DNA of 64,000 bases from Microvirga arvi (GCF_016892765.1 NZ_JAFEMD010000002.1:156682-220681); one strand, 5' to 3'; numbered from the stretch's first letter, positions 26,775-36,589 are shown. Made by a program: numbers and translations. Notes: generated by a model not told the origin, from the letters alone.

Positions 26775-27011
26775 TCATGGCCCCTGCAGGCTCGACCAGA
26801 TCTCTTCCAGGTGACGCGGCCCGAGCACGGCGCCGGAAGCAGCCCGGATGACGGCCTCCATTCCGGCCGGTGCCTCGTTGTTCATGGCCCAGTGAACGGC
26901 CTCCCGCAGGGACTTGAACTCCCTCACGTCGCTGGGATGGCCTTGGCCGGCGGTGCCGATGGGCTCGTATTGCAGATGGGCCGGGGCATCCAGTTCATCT
27001 TTGGTCAGCAT
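26775..27011 (-). CDS. Small hypothetical protein
   Basis: 78 residues, soluble, opening MLTKDELDAPAHLQYEP. A central segment SLREAVHWAMNNEAP could form an amphipathic helix. It is not recognised. It follows the CDF-like gene on the same strand after 62 bases, so the two may share a transcript. Confidence 0.6.
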   Translation of the reverse strand: MLTKDELDAPAHLQYEPIGTAGQGHPSDVREFKSLREAVHWAMNNEAPAGMEAVIRAASGAVLGPRHLEEIWSSLQGP

Positions 27012-27073
27012 GTCGCGGTCCTGCCTGTTCGTGGTGGCTCAGGCAGGACAACGCGGCTCAGGCTCGCGGCGTT

Positions 27074-27673
27074 TCAATCCAGTACTCCTCGCCGGTGCTC
27101 CTCGCGGGCTTCTTCCCACACCTCCCGTGCCGCATCGGCGTTGATCGCAGCGATGCCGAGGCCCACGATCAGGTCCGGCCAAGCGGTCAGGGTGGCAGCG
27201 GTCACCAAGCCCGCCGCCACGATGGCCACATTGGCGACGGCATCGTTGCGGGCCGACAGGAACGCCGCCTTCGTCAGGCTGCCTTTGTGATGGCGGTAGC
27301 GGGCGAGCAGGAGCGCGCAGGTGAGATTGACCACGAGAGCCCCTGCTCCGGCCAAGGACAACGGCAGCGGCTCGGGCGGGACCGGTGTCCAAAACTTCTC
27401 CCAGGCCATCCAGAGGGTTGCGAGCCCCGGCACGAGGATGATGCCAGCCAGCAGCATGCCGACCCGCGCCCGCGTTCGAGCTGGAAACCCCAAGGCCAGA
27501 AGGATGAGGAGGTTGATCGAGGCATCCTCCAGGAAGTCGATGCTGTCGGCAAACAGCGACACCGACCCGATGCCGAGCGCCACCGCAAACTCGATCCCGA
27601 AATAGCCGAGATTCAAGGCTGCCACGATGGCGACTGCACGGCGCAAGGGTCGATGGGAGGCTGTCTGATCCAA
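27074..27673 (-). CDS. CDF-family-like cation transporter, transmembrane domain only
   Basis: 199 residues from the TTG at 27673, chosen for AAGGA upstream; the frame is open from 27751. Five or six hydrophobic helices are visible. The GSVSLFADSIDFLEDASINLL segment fits the HxxxD/DxxxD metal site of cation diffusion facilitators and SRNDAVANVAIVAAG the second site. The usual cytoplasmic C-terminal domain is missing. It probably exports a divalent metal such as zinc; the exact metal is unknown. Confidence 0.75.
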   Translation of the reverse strand: MDQTASHRPLRRAVAIVAALNLGYFGIEFAVALGIGSVSLFADSIDFLEDASINLLILLALGFPARTRARVGMLLAGIILVPGLATLWMAWEKFWTPVPPEPLPLSLAGAGALVVNLTCALLLARYRHHKGSLTKAAFLSARNDAVANVAIVAAGLVTAATLTAWPDLIVGLGIAAINADAAREVWEEAREEHRRGVLD

Positions 27674-27819
27674 TCCTGTTGTTCCTTCAGCCGGGCTCCA
27701 CCAAGCGTGGCCAGGAGCAATTACCTTGCGACAAAGCAGCCGTGACCACAAGGAATGGCAAATTTTCTTGCAAAATGCGCAATTTCAGCTGAACAAGGCT
27801 GAAAATCGTAGGGGAAGTC

Positions 27820-29649
27820 ATGCCAGCCTATCGTTCTCGCACCACCACCCACGGCCGCAACATGGCGGGGGCCCGCGGCCTCTGGCGGGCCACGGGCATG
27901 AAGGATTCCGACTTCGGCAAGCCGATCATCGCCGTCGTGAACTCCTTTACCCAGTTCGTGCCGGGCCACGTCCACCTCAAGGATCTCGGCCAGCTCGTAG
28001 CGCGGGAGATCGAGAAGGCAGGCGGCGTCGCCAAGGAGTTCAACACCATCGCGGTGGATGACGGCATCGCCATGGGCCATGACGGCATGCTCTATTCCCT
28101 CCCCTCCCGTGAGCTGATCGCGGACTCGGTCGAGTACATGGTCAACGCCCATTGCGCCGACGCGATGGTGTGCATCTCCAACTGCGACAAGATCACCCCC
28201 GGCATGCTGATGGCCGCCATGCGCCTCAACATCCCGGTGGTCTTCGTCTCCGGCGGCCCGATGGAGGCCGGCAAGGTCGTGCTCAACGGCGTGACGAAGA
28301 AGCTCGATCTCGTGGATGCCATGGTGGCCGCCGCCGACGACAAGATCGCCGACGAGGACATCAAGGCGATCGAGCGCTCCGCCTGCCCCACCTGCGGCTC
28401 GTGCTCGGGCATGTTCACCGCCAATTCCATGAACTGCCTCACCGAGGCGCTGGGCCTGTCGCTGCCCGGCAACGGCTCGACGCTCGCCACCCATGCCGAC
28501 CGCCGCCGCCTCTTCGTCGAGGCTGGCCACTTGATCGTCGATCTCGCCCGCCGCTATTACGAGCAGGACGACGAGAGCGTGCTGCCGCGCTCCATCGCGT
28601 CCTTCGCGGCGTTCGAGAACGCCATGACCCTCGACATCGCCATGGGCGGATCGAGCAACACGGTGCTGCACCTGCTCGCCGCCGCGCACGAGGCGGAGGT
28701 CGACTTCACGATGGAGGATATCGACCGCCTGTCGCGCCGCGTGCCGGTGCTGTGCAAGGTGGCGCCTGCCATCGCCAACGTTCACATGGAAGACGTGCAC
28801 CGCGCCGGCGGCATCATGGGCATCTTAGGCGAACTCGACCGCGCAGGCCTGCTCGACACCTCCGTGCCCACCGTCCATGCCGAGACCATGAAGACGGCGC
28901 TCGACCGCTGGGACGTGCGGCGCACGAATTCGCACGCCGTGCACGACTTCTTCCGGGCGGCGCCGGGCGGCGTGCCGACGCAGGTCGCCTTCAGCCAGGA
29001 GAGCCGCTACGACAGCGTCGACACGGACCGCGCCGCCGGCGTGATCCGCGACGCGGAGCATGCCTTCTCGAAGGATGGCGGCCTCGCGGTGCTCTCCGGC
29101 AACCTGGCGCTTGACGGCTGCATCGTGAAGACCGCCGGCGTCGACGAGAGCATCCTGGTGTTCTCCGGCCCAGCCATCGTCTTCGAGAGCCAGGACGATG
29201 CCGTGAGCGGCATCCTCAACGGCAAGGTCAAGGCGGGCGACGTGGTGGTCATTCGCTACGAGGGACCGCGCGGTGGACCCGGCATGCAGGAGATGCTCTA
29301 CCCGACGAGCTATCTGAAGTCGAAGGGCCTCGGCAAGGCCTGCGCGCTCATCACCGACGGCCGCTTCTCGGGCGGCACCTCGGGCCTCTCCATCGGCCAT
29401 GCCTCGCCGGAAGCGGCGGAAGGCGGCACCATCGGCCTCGTGCAGGACGGCGACCGGATCGAGATCGACATCCCGAACCGCCGCATCCACCTGGCGGTCG
29501 ACGATGCGGAACTCCAGCGCCGCCGCGCCGAGCAGCAGGCCAAGGGCTGGCAGCCGGCCGCGCCCCGCAAGCGCAAGGTCTCGGCGGCCCTCAAGGCCTA
29601 TGCCATGCTCGCCACCAGCGCCGCCAAAGGCGCGGTACGGCAGATCTGA
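27820..29649 (+). CDS. ilvD: Dihydroxy-acid dehydratase
   Basis: 609 residues, full length for the family. It dehydrates 2,3-dihydroxy-3-methyl(butanoate/pentanoate) in valine, isoleucine and leucine synthesis, using an Fe-S cluster and magnesium. The cluster cysteines appear in [12 protein letters not shown] and [16 protein letters not shown], and PCL-like catalytic segments [10 protein letters not shown] and GHASPEA end the protein. AGGGGAAG precedes the ATG. A small hairpin (TTTCAG at 27783-27788 with CTGAAA at 27799-27804) sits just before the ribosome binding site. No other ilv gene is adjacent. Confidence 0.96.
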   Translation: MPAYRSRTTTHGRNMAGARGLWRATGMKDSDFGKPIIAVVNSFTQFVPGHVHLKDLGQLVAREIEKAGGVAKEFNTIAVDDGIAMGHDGMLYSLPSRELIADSVEYMVNAHCADAMVCISNCDKITPGMLMAAMRLNIPVVFVSGGPMEAGKVVLNGVTKKLDLVDAMVAAADDKIADEDIKAIERSACPTCGSCSGMFTANSMNCLTEALGLSLPGNGSTLATHADRRRLFVEAGHLIVDLARRYYEQDDESVLPRSIASFAAFENAMTLDIAMGGSSNTVLHLLAAAHEAEVDFTMEDIDRLSRRVPVLCKVAPAIANVHMEDVHRAGGIMGILGELDRAGLLDTSVPTVHAETMKTALDRWDVRRTNSHAVHDFFRAAPGGVPTQVAFSQESRYDSVDTDRAAGVIRDAEHAFSKDGGLAVLSGNLALDGCIVKTAGVDESILVFSGPAIVFESQDDAVSGILNGKVKAGDVVVIRYEGPRGGPGMQEMLYPTSYLKSKGLGKACALITDGRFSGGTSGLSIGHASPEAAEGGTIGLVQDGDRIEIDIPNRRIHLAVDDAELQRRRAEQQAKGWQPAAPRKRKVSAALKAYAMLATSAAKGAVRQI

Positions 29650-29674
29650 TCGAGAAGCATCCGGTTTTAATCGG

Positions 29675-29719
29675 CTCATCCCGCAATCGCGTTCCCAGAA
29701 TCCGGGATTGCGGGATGAG
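29675..29719. repeat. Intergenic palindrome after ilvD
   Basis: CTCATCCCGCAATC (29675-29688) is the exact complement of GATTGCGGGATGAG (29706-29719), giving a 14-bp stem. There is no T run, so it may stabilise the ilvD 3' end or be a REP remnant rather than a classical terminator. Confidence 0.75.
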
Positions 29720-29874
29720 TCCGATCGATGAAACATGTGCGAAAACGCACATGGCGCTGGCCGTTTTCATCTTTTCCTTAGTCGGGACCATTGTCCTCTC
29801 TGAATGAAGAGTACCCTGGCCGTACGCCCCTCCTAGCTGACGCCGTTACACAATAACGGCAGGGAGGAAGCGTC

Positions 29875-32781
29875 ATGTCGAACCGAGGCGACGCAGGGTC
29901 GATTGAGTCAATTCGCCGGAAGCAGCCAAGCGCCTCTTCGGCTGACCCGACAATCCCATCCCTCTATTGGCCCTCTGCAACAAGCATGCTGGCCTTGGGC
30001 CTCGCCGCGACGGCCTTCGCCAGTTCGGCGCAGGCGGCTTGCACATCAAGCGTCTCTGGCGGTCAGACGCGCGTGGTCTGTTCGGGCACGACGACCAACC
30101 ATTACTGGGCGACTGACAACACACCGTCCTCGGTCGAGGTGCAGGCCGATACCGTGATGCAGACCAGCGAGGCCGCCATCCGCGTCGAGGGCAACAGCAC
30201 GGTGACCATCGCCAATGGGGCAACCATCACCGTGACCGGCGGCAATGCGAACCAAGCCTTCAATGCGATCTATGCTGAAGACGACGGCAGCACGATCACC
30301 AACAACGGCTCGGTCTCGACGAGCCAGAACTCGGTGGACGGTCTGGAGGCCACGGGCAGCAGGAATACGCTTGTCAACTCGGGCCAGGTTTCAACCCAAG
30401 GAACATCGTCGGAGGCGCTGATCGCGCGCGGCAGCAACAACGTCCTGCGCAACAGCGGCACCCTCCAGACATCGGGCTCCTCCGCCCGCGGCATGATTGC
30501 AGAGGGCCATAACAACAGCTTCGTCAACTCCGGCACGATCCGCACCACGGGCGCCGGCGGCGAGGGCATCCGCGCCGATGGCGGCGGCACGGCGAATGCG
30601 GCCAACAACGCAACAATCACCAACAGCGGCACCATCACCACCAGCGGCTTCACTGCGGACGGCATCCGCCTGATCGGCAACAGCAGCGCGATCGCCAACA
30701 GCGGCACGATCACGGCCTCGGGGCTCGAAGGGCGCGGCATCAAGGTCGAGGGCAACAGCAACCGGATCGAGAACCGGGGCACCGTGCAGGGCTTAGGGGC
30801 CGACGGCGAAGGCCTCTACGTCATCAGCAATGCCGGCCAGACCAACATCATCGTCAACCAGGCCGACGGCCGGATCGTCAGCCGTGACGAGGTTGCCCTG
30901 CGCGGTCGCTTCGGCTCCGAGGTCATCGAGAATTTCGGCCTGATCCGCACGGAGGCTACCGGCGGCGCGGCTGTCGACCTCGGCGCCGGCAACGACTCGT
31001 TTCTCATCGGCGCGAGTTCGAGGATCGAAGGTCATGTCCGTGCAGGGTTGGGCACGGATACGTTCAAGCTCGGCGGCCGCACGGATGCCGCCTTCAACAT
31101 GCGCGAGATCGGCGCCAATGCCCGGTACCGCGAGTTCGAGCAATACGAGAAGGTCGACACCTCCACCTGGACCACGGAAAACGACAACAACACCGCCATG
31201 CCCTGGGCCGTGCGCGAGGGCACGCTCCTCGTGACCGGCAGCATGGGCGGATCGAACATGACGGTGCATCGGGGCGCCACGCTTGGTGGGACGGGCACGG
31301 TAGGCAGCATCGACGCGCTTTCAGGAAGCTTCCTCTCCCCCGGCGTGAACGGGGCCACAAGCCGTGCCGGTGTCGGCGACATCCGCACCCTGAATGTCAG
31401 GGGCGATGTCAACATCGCCGCAGGCACCACCTACCGGGTCGATCTCAACAACCGGTTCCAGAGCGACCGCATCGTGGCCGACGGACGAGCCACCATCCAG
31501 GGCGGCACGGTCGAGGTCCATGCGGAGCGGGCCACCTATTCGCCGGGTCGCTGGACGATCCTGACGGCGAGGCAGGGAGTGACCGGACAATTCAACGGTG
31601 TCGACGACCTGATCTTCTTCCAGCCTCTCCTGACCAAGGATGCGAGCAACGTCTATCTCGAACTGCTTCCGATCTTCCCCGGCCCTGGGCCTGGGCCTGG
31701 TCCCGGGCCCAATCCCGGCCCGCGCCCGGGACCCGTTCCTCCCCTGCAGCCCGAGACCACCCCGCCGATCACGATCCTGCATCACGAGAACCTGTTCCGG
31801 GCAGCGATCCTCTGCCGCCTGCGCTGCTCATCCTCCGATGCCATGGGGGCCATGCCGTCCTTTGTGGCGATCGATTCCGTGCCCGTCCAACATGCGGCGG
31901 ATGCCCCGGTGCGCGGCGCACCGGCGGATGCCCCGGCACCGGCTTCGCAAGGGTCCGGCTGGGGCGTCTGGGGCAAGGTTCTCGGCTCCCTCGGGCGCAC
32001 CGATGCAACGCCGACCTCCGCCGCCATGGAGCGGACGACAGGCGGCATCGTCGTCGGCGTGGACGGCGGTCTCGGCACGCCCTACCGCCTCGGCATCGCG
32101 GCAGGGTACCTTGCGACCTCCTTCGACATCGACGCGGCTGCCGCGTCCGGCAACATCGACAGCTTCCATATCGGCGCCTACGGCTCTGCCGCTTTGGGGG
32201 CCTGGACGCTACGCGGGGGCGTCGCCTATGCCCACCACGAGATCGACCTTTCCCGTGGCTTCGTGGCCGGGCGCTTCCAGGGCGGAGAGACGGATACCTC
32301 CGCCGATTCCGTGCAGGTCTTCGGGGAGGTCGGCTACACGTTCCTGCTCTCGGATCGGGTCACCCTGGAGCCCTTCCTGGGTTTAGCCCATGTGCATGTG
32401 AGCGGTCATGACGTGGTGGAGAACGCCTCGCCCTTCCGGGCAACCGGCGAGGTGGCTGCCTTCGACACCACCTACTCCACCCTCGGTGCACGCCTCGTCG
32501 CAACGATGCCGACGGAAGCCGGACGCGTCACCTTCAAGAGCATGCTCGGCTGGCGTCATGCCTTCGGTGATGTAGCCCCGGAGGCGCGCTTCACCGTGGA
32601 TGGTTTCCCCGCCCCGTTCCTCGTCGTGGGCGCTCCCATCGACCGCGACAGCCTCGTGGTGGAGGCGGGCATCAATTGGCAGGTGAGCGAGAAGGTCGCC
32701 GTCGGGCTCATGTACGACGGCGCCATCGGGCAGCGCGACCAGGAGCATACCCTGCGCGCCAGTCTGGGCGTGCGGTTCTAG
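29875..32781 (+). CDS. Autotransporter (type V secretion) with beta-helix passenger
   Basis: 968 residues. The start at 29875 follows GGGAGGAAG and gives an extended signal region (about 55 residues, ending ASSAQAA). The passenger has Asn/Gly/Ser-rich repeats of about 24 residues (NSGTITTSG, then a variable part ending GIRLIGNS-like) that should form a right-handed beta helix. A Gly-Pro linker (PGPGPGPGPGPNPGPRPGP) lies near residues 602-625. The last 270 residues form the outer-membrane barrel ending LRASLGVRF, with the expected terminal Phe. The passenger is probably displayed or released at the surface; its activity is unknown. No cleavage protease site is evident. Confidence 0.9.
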   Translation: MSNRGDAGSIESIRRKQPSASSADPTIPSLYWPSATSMLALGLAATAFASSAQAACTSSVSGGQTRVVCSGTTTNHYWATDNTPSSVEVQADTVMQTSEAAIRVEGNSTVTIANGATITVTGGNANQAFNAIYAEDDGSTITNNGSVSTSQNSVDGLEATGSRNTLVNSGQVSTQGTSSEALIARGSNNVLRNSGTLQTSGSSARGMIAEGHNNSFVNSGTIRTTGAGGEGIRADGGGTANAANNATITNSGTITTSGFTADGIRLIGNSSAIANSGTITASGLEGRGIKVEGNSNRIENRGTVQGLGADGEGLYVISNAGQTNIIVNQADGRIVSRDEVALRGRFGSEVIENFGLIRTEATGGAAVDLGAGNDSFLIGASSRIEGHVRAGLGTDTFKLGGRTDAAFNMREIGANARYREFEQYEKVDTSTWTTENDNNTAMPWAVREGTLLVTGSMGGSNMTVHRGATLGGTGTVGSIDALSGSFLSPGVNGATSRAGVGDIRTLNVRGDVNIAAGTTYRVDLNNRFQSDRIVADGRATIQGGTVEVHAERATYSPGRWTILTARQGVTGQFNGVDDLIFFQPLLTKDASNVYLELLPIFPGPGPGPGPGPNPGPRPGPVPPLQPETTPPITILHHENLFRAAILCRLRCSSSDAMGAMPSFVAIDSVPVQHAADAPVRGAPADAPAPASQGSGWGVWGKVLGSLGRTDATPTSAAMERTTGGIVVGVDGGLGTPYRLGIAAGYLATSFDIDAAAASGNIDSFHIGAYGSAALGAWTLRGGVAYAHHEIDLSRGFVAGRFQGGETDTSADSVQVFGEVGYTFLLSDRVTLEPFLGLAHVHVSGHDVVENASPFRATGEVAAFDTTYSTLGARLVATMPTEAGRVTFKSMLGWRHAFGDVAPEARFTVDGFPAPFLVVGAPIDRDSLVVEAGINWQVSEKVAVGLMYDGAIGQRDQEHTLRASLGVRF

Positions 32782-32792
32782 AACCATCGGCG

Positions 32793-32821
32793 GGCAGCGG
32801 CGGGGCAAGCCTGCCGCTGCC
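32793..32821 (+). terminator. Hairpin after the autotransporter gene (possible terminator)
   Basis: GGCAGCGGC (32793-32801) pairs with GCCGCTGCC (32813-32821) in a nine-bp stem with an 11-base loop. Only CAAAAG follows instead of a T run, so termination would have to be factor-dependent. Confidence 0.4.
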
Positions 32822-32907
32822 AAAAGTCTCATGCTCCTTTTCATGCCTTGACGAAACAGTGTCGCCTGGAGTCCAGTCGGCTAGCCCAAACAGCCGCAGG
32901 ATTCCCG

Positions 32908-33210
32908 ATGCCTCGCCTTCTCTGGACCGCCGCCAGCCTCCTTCTGCTCACGGGAGCGGCGTTCGCCCAGGATGTACCGCAGGACCAGACTCTCCGGTTC
33001 AGCGTCCGCCCGTCCGGCGTCGACCGGGAGGCCAGCGAAGCCATCGAGCGGCAGGACAGGCTGCTCAAGCGCCTCGAGCGGAGCAACCACATGGTTCGCT
33101 CGATCTGCATCAATTGCGGCGACGAATGGCAGCATCAGATCTATACGCCCTTCGACCCCTACGCCGCCCTGGGCCGCCCGGCTCAGCCGCCCGAGGAACC
33201 CGGTAACTAA
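32908..33210 (+). CDS. Small secreted hypothetical protein
   Basis: 100 residues from the ATG at 32908. A signal peptide (LLWTAASLLLLTGAAFAQ) is followed by a helical charged region (EAIERQDRLLKRLERSNHM) and one CINC cysteine pair. The end is proline-rich (ALGRPAQPPEEPGN). No family is recognised. It ends about 37 bases before the sugE promoter. Confidence 0.6.
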   Translation: MPRLLWTAASLLLLTGAAFAQDVPQDQTLRFSVRPSGVDREASEAIERQDRLLKRLERSNHMVRSICINCGDEWQHQIYTPFDPYAALGRPAQPPEEPGN

Positions 33211-33246
33211 TTTCCCAAGCAGACCTTTCGCCGCGTCCGGATTTTG

Positions 33247-33275
33247 TTGAGAAGCTTTTCCGGACCCTCTATATC
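33247..33275 (+). promoter_or_regulatory. Sigma-70-type promoter for the riboswitch-sugE transcript
   Basis: TTGAGA (33247-33252) and TATATC (33270-33275) are 17 bases apart. The start point predicted some seven bases downstream (33281-33283) lies right before the first riboswitch hairpin at 33286, which supports the call. Confidence 0.6.
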
Positions 33276-33285
33276 CGGAGAGGTT

Positions 33286-33341
33286 GAGGACGACCTCGCT
33301 TTCATGACACACGGTAGGGACGGCCCTGCCTATGACGGAGG
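33286..33341 (+). promoter_or_regulatory. Guanidine-II (mini-ykkC) riboswitch
   Basis: Two hairpins each have an ACGR loop, the defining feature of this class. P1 is GAGG-ACGA-CCTC (33286-33297) and P2 is GGTAGGG-ACGG-CCCTGCC (33313-33330, seven pairs including one G-U). The 15-base linker and position 19 bases before the SugE start fit the class. The segment GACCTC (33292-33297) is complementary to GAGGTC (33338-33343), which overlaps the ribosome binding site GGAGG (33337-33341). Without guanidinium P1 can open and mask the site; ligand binding would keep P1 closed and allow translation. This matches the known on-switch control of guanidinium exporters. Confidence 0.88.
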
Positions 33342-33348
33342 TCCTGTC

Positions 33349-33666
33349 ATGGCATGGACTTGGCTTGCCCTTGCCGGGCTTTTCGAGATCGGCTGGGCCA
33401 TTGGCCTGAAATATACCGACGGCTTCACCCGGCTGGTTCCTTCCGTGCTGACTGGACTGAGCATGGTCGTCAGCGTCATCCTCCTCGGCCTCGCCCTCAA
33501 GACCCTGCCGGTCGGAACCGGCTACGCGGTCTGGACCGGAATCGGCACCGTCGGAACCGCGTTGCTGGGCATCTATCTGTTCGGCGAGCCTGCAACGGCG
33601 ATGCGCCTGGTCTGCATCGGCCTGATCGTCTCCGGGATCCTCGGCCTCAAGTTAGCTTCAGGCTAG
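33349..33666 (+). CDS. sugE: SugE/Gdx guanidinium exporter (SMR family)
   Basis: 105 residues with four membrane helices, the small multidrug resistance layout. The essential proton/cation-binding residue is Glu13 in [19 protein letters not shown]. The start is the ATG at 33349 with GGAGG seven bases upstream; a longer frame back to 33244 reads through the riboswitch and is not translated. SugE/Gdx members export guanidinium in exchange for protons as dimers, and the riboswitch in front makes that substrate very likely here. Confidence 0.93.
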   Translation: MAWTWLALAGLFEIGWAIGLKYTDGFTRLVPSVLTGLSMVVSVILLGLALKTLPVGTGYAVWTGIGTVGTALLGIYLFGEPATAMRLVCIGLIVSGILGLKLASG

Positions 33667-33691
33667 CCTGGATTGATATGGTGGGGCCATC

Positions 33692-35185
33692 ATGACCGCA
33701 TTCGCTCAGAAAAGGCCGAGATCCTCGGCACGAGGCCTCAGAGCCTTCGTGCTGGTGGTCTGCCTTGCCATCCTGGCCCTGGAGGGATGGCGCGACTGGC
33801 ATGAGCGCGACCATGAGATCAACCGCATCCGGGCCGAGACCCTGAACCTCGCCAAGTCTCTGACCCAGCATGCGCAGGACACCTTCGAGCTGGCGGACGC
33901 GCTTCTGGTGGATGTGGTGGACAGGGTCGAGACGGGCGGCACCCTGCCCGATGCCATCGCGCGCCTGGACGTTTTTCTGGTCGAGCGGGTTCAGCCGCTG
34001 CAGCGCATCAAGGCGCTGACGATCTACGGAGAGGACGGTACTCTGCTGAGCAGTTCGCTGCCAGGCCATAGCGGGCGCGTGAACATTCGCGGCCTGGACC
34101 TTTTCAAGCATCACAGCACCACAAGCAGCAGCAACTGGTTCGTCGGCCCCCTGATCCGCGATCCGCTTGGCGGCGATTGGGTGCTGACCCTCTCGCGGCG
34201 CTTCAACAAGCCGGATGGAAGCTTCGGCGGCGTCGTCCAGGCTAGCGTGCCGCCCCGTTATTTCGGAAACTTCTTCGGCCGCTTCGACGTGGGATCGCAG
34301 GGCACCATCACCCTCCTTCACCAGAACGGAACGATCCTGTCGCGCTACCCCTATATCGAACGGGCGATCGGAACCAATGTCCTGAACGACCCGCAATTCA
34401 GGAATGCGAGAGGCTCCGGCAACTACGATTATGCCTCTCCGATCGATGGCCTGACCCGCATCGGCGGCTACCAGCGCAACCACATCTTTCCCGTCGGCGT
34501 GGTGGCGGCCGTCGGACGGGACGAAGCTCTTGCGCGATGGAACGAGGAATTCGTTTTCCGCGGCACCATCATCGGCCTGCTCATCCTCACGATCGGATCG
34601 CTCGGCTGGACCCTTGGCGGAACCCTGCGCCGAAGGGAGCAGGCGGAGGCCGAACTCGCCATCCTTGCCACCACGGATGGCCTGACAGGCCTTGCCAACC
34701 GCCGGACATTCGACAAGCAGCTCGAATCGGAATGGCTTCGTGCCGCGCGCCAGAAGACCCCCGTTTCCCTGCTCCTGATCGATGTGGATCAGTTCAAGGC
34801 CTACAACGACATCTATGGCCATCAGGCGGGCGACGAATGCCTGCGGACCATTGCCAAGACCATTGCCTGTGCGGCCCGCCGGCCCGGGGATCTGGTGGCG
34901 CGCTACGGCGGCGAGGAGCTCGCCATTCTTCTCCCGGGGGCCGACGAGTCCGATGCGGCGATCATCGCAGAGGATCTGCGTGCGAAGGTCGAAGCCCTTC
35001 GCGTGCGGCACGACGCCAATCCCCCCAGCCGCATTCTCACGATCAGCATCGGCAGCGCCACCCGGATCCCGAGCCTGGACCGCTCACGCATCGGTCCGGA
35101 CGATCTCATCACGCTGGCTGATTCCGCTCTCTATCGCGCCAAACAGGACGGGCGCAACCGCGTGGCCAGCGCGAAAGCCGCCTGA
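33692..35185 (+). CDS. Membrane diguanylate cyclase with periplasmic sensor domain
   Basis: 497 residues. A first helix at about 17-33 and a second near 290-310 flank a periplasmic sensor region of the PDC/dCache type. The C-terminal GGDEF domain keeps its catalytic loop as GGEEL, and the product-inhibition site RxxD is RPGD five residues before it. It should make c-di-GMP from two GTP under control of an unknown external signal. It starts 25 bases behind sugE but has no riboswitch of its own. Two PilZ proteins in the window are potential effectors. Confidence 0.9.
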   Translation: MTAFAQKRPRSSARGLRAFVLVVCLAILALEGWRDWHERDHEINRIRAETLNLAKSLTQHAQDTFELADALLVDVVDRVETGGTLPDAIARLDVFLVERVQPLQRIKALTIYGEDGTLLSSSLPGHSGRVNIRGLDLFKHHSTTSSSNWFVGPLIRDPLGGDWVLTLSRRFNKPDGSFGGVVQASVPPRYFGNFFGRFDVGSQGTITLLHQNGTILSRYPYIERAIGTNVLNDPQFRNARGSGNYDYASPIDGLTRIGGYQRNHIFPVGVVAAVGRDEALARWNEEFVFRGTIIGLLILTIGSLGWTLGGTLRRREQAEAELAILATTDGLTGLANRRTFDKQLESEWLRAARQKTPVSLLLIDVDQFKAYNDIYGHQAGDECLRTIAKTIACAARRPGDLVARYGGEELAILLPGADESDAAIIAEDLRAKVEALRVRHDANPPSRILTISIGSATRIPSLDRSRIGPDDLITLADSALYRAKQDGRNRVASAKAA

Positions 35186-35218
35186 ACGGAATCTGCGCTG
35201 GTCAGAGCCGTCCTTTGA

Positions 35219-36589
35219 TCAGAACACGCACTCGCTGAAGACCGGCTTGACCGAACCGCTCCAGGCCCCGTGATAGCGCTCCAGCAGTCGCTCCGCCGGG
35301 GTGCGGCCTGAAGACACGATCTCCTCCGCATAGGCGAGATGCCGCGTCTCGTCCTGACCGGCCCCATCCAGGTAGGCGCGGCGCTGGAGACCGGCGCGGG
35401 AGAGCGCCAGCGCATCGCGCGCGATGTCCTGCGCGGAGCGTCCGGCGATGCTCGCCCTCAGCGCCTGCTTCGGCACGTCGGCGCGCAGTTGCTCGCGCTC
35501 CTGCGCGCTCCAGCCCTTCACGAGGTCCCAGGCGCCGTCGAGAGAGACTTCATCATAGAGCAGACCGGTCCAGAAGGCGGAGAGGGCCACGATGTGTTCG
35601 AGGTTGCCGACATCCGCGCCGCGCATCTCGAGATAGCGCTTGAGCCGCACTTCCGGGAACAGGGTGGAGACGTGGTTCGCCCAGTCGGAGCGCGTGGCGC
35701 GTTCGCCCGGCAATTGCGCCAGCTTGCCCGCAAACAGATCATGGAAGGAGGCGCCCGCCACGTCGTGATAGGTCGAGTCGCGCTTGACGAAGTACATCGG
35801 CACGTCGAGCGCCCACTCCACATATCGTTCGTAGCCGAAGCCATCCTCGAAGGCGAAGGCCATCATGCCTGTGCGGTGCCTGTCCGTGTCGAGCCAGATG
35901 TTCGACCGCATGGACAGATAGCCGTTGGGCTTGCCATCCGTGAAGGGCGAGTTGGCGAAGATCGCGGTCGCGATCGGCTGCAGCGCCAGAGACACCCGCA
36001 GCTTCTTCACCATGTCGGCCTCGGACGCGTAGTCCATGTTCACCTGCACCGTGGAGGTGCGGTACATCATGTCGAGGCCAAGCGAACCGACCTTCGGCAT
36101 GTAGTTCGTCATGATGCGATAGCGGGCCTTCGGCATCACGGGCGTCTGATCCCTCGTCCAGAGCGGGCTCATGCCGAGGGTGAGAAAGCCGATTCCGAGG
36201 CGCTCGGCGACGGCCTTCGCGTCGGCGAGATGCTGTGCCGTCTCGCGGGCTGTTTCGTGCAGCGTCCGCAGCGGCGCGCCCGACAGCTCGAATTGCCCGC
36301 CGGGCTCCAGCGAGATCGCTCCACCACCCTCTTCGTCGGCGAGGCCGATGGGGTGGTCTCCCTCGATGATCGGTGCCCAGCCGGTGCGCTCCTGCAAGCC
36401 CTCCAGAAGCGCACGTATGCCCCGGCCGCCGTCATAGGGGACGGGCGAGGAATCGACTGTGTAGAATGGAACCTTCTCGTGTTCGGTGCCAAGCCGCCAG
36501 GATTCACGCGGCTTCTCGCCTGAGGCGATCCATTCCACGAGTTCCGACCGCGCACCGATGGGGGTCGTATCGGATACGTCCCGCGCCAT
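35219..36589 (-). CDS. gshA: Glutamate-cysteine ligase (plant/alphaproteobacterial type)
   Basis: 456 residues, the usual length of the class found in plants and alphaproteobacteria. It catalyses the first step of glutathione synthesis (L-glutamate + L-cysteine + ATP). Typical segments are WRLGTEHEKVPFYT near the start, GGQFELSGAPL and MMYRTSTVQVNMDYAS. It is one of two GCS2-related ligases on this strand, the other starting at 37911, and lies downstream of rsmE as in related genomes. Confidence 0.93.
   Translation of the reverse strand: MARDVSDTTPIGARSELVEWIASGEKPRESWRLGTEHEKVPFYTVDSSPVPYDGGRGIRALLEGLQERTGWAPIIEGDHPIGLADEEGGGAISLEPGGQFELSGAPLRTLHETARETAQHLADAKAVAERLGIGFLTLGMSPLWTRDQTPVMPKARYRIMTNYMPKVGSLGLDMMYRTSTVQVNMDYASEADMVKKLRVSLALQPIATAIFANSPFTDGKPNGYLSMRSNIWLDTDRHRTGMMAFAFEDGFGYERYVEWALDVPMYFVKRDSTYHDVAGASFHDLFAGKLAQLPGERATRSDWANHVSTLFPEVRLKRYLEMRGADVGNLEHIVALSAFWTGLLYDEVSLDGAWDLVKGWSAQEREQLRADVPKQALRASIAGRSAQDIARDALALSRAGLQRRAYLDGAGQDETRHLAYAEEIVSSGRTPAERLLERYHGAWSGSVKPVFSECVF

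Noticed and set aside
33647..35011. A 454-codon leftward frame opposite the diguanylate cyclase.
   Set aside because: Shadow frame; the + strand carries the GGEEL and RPGD motifs.
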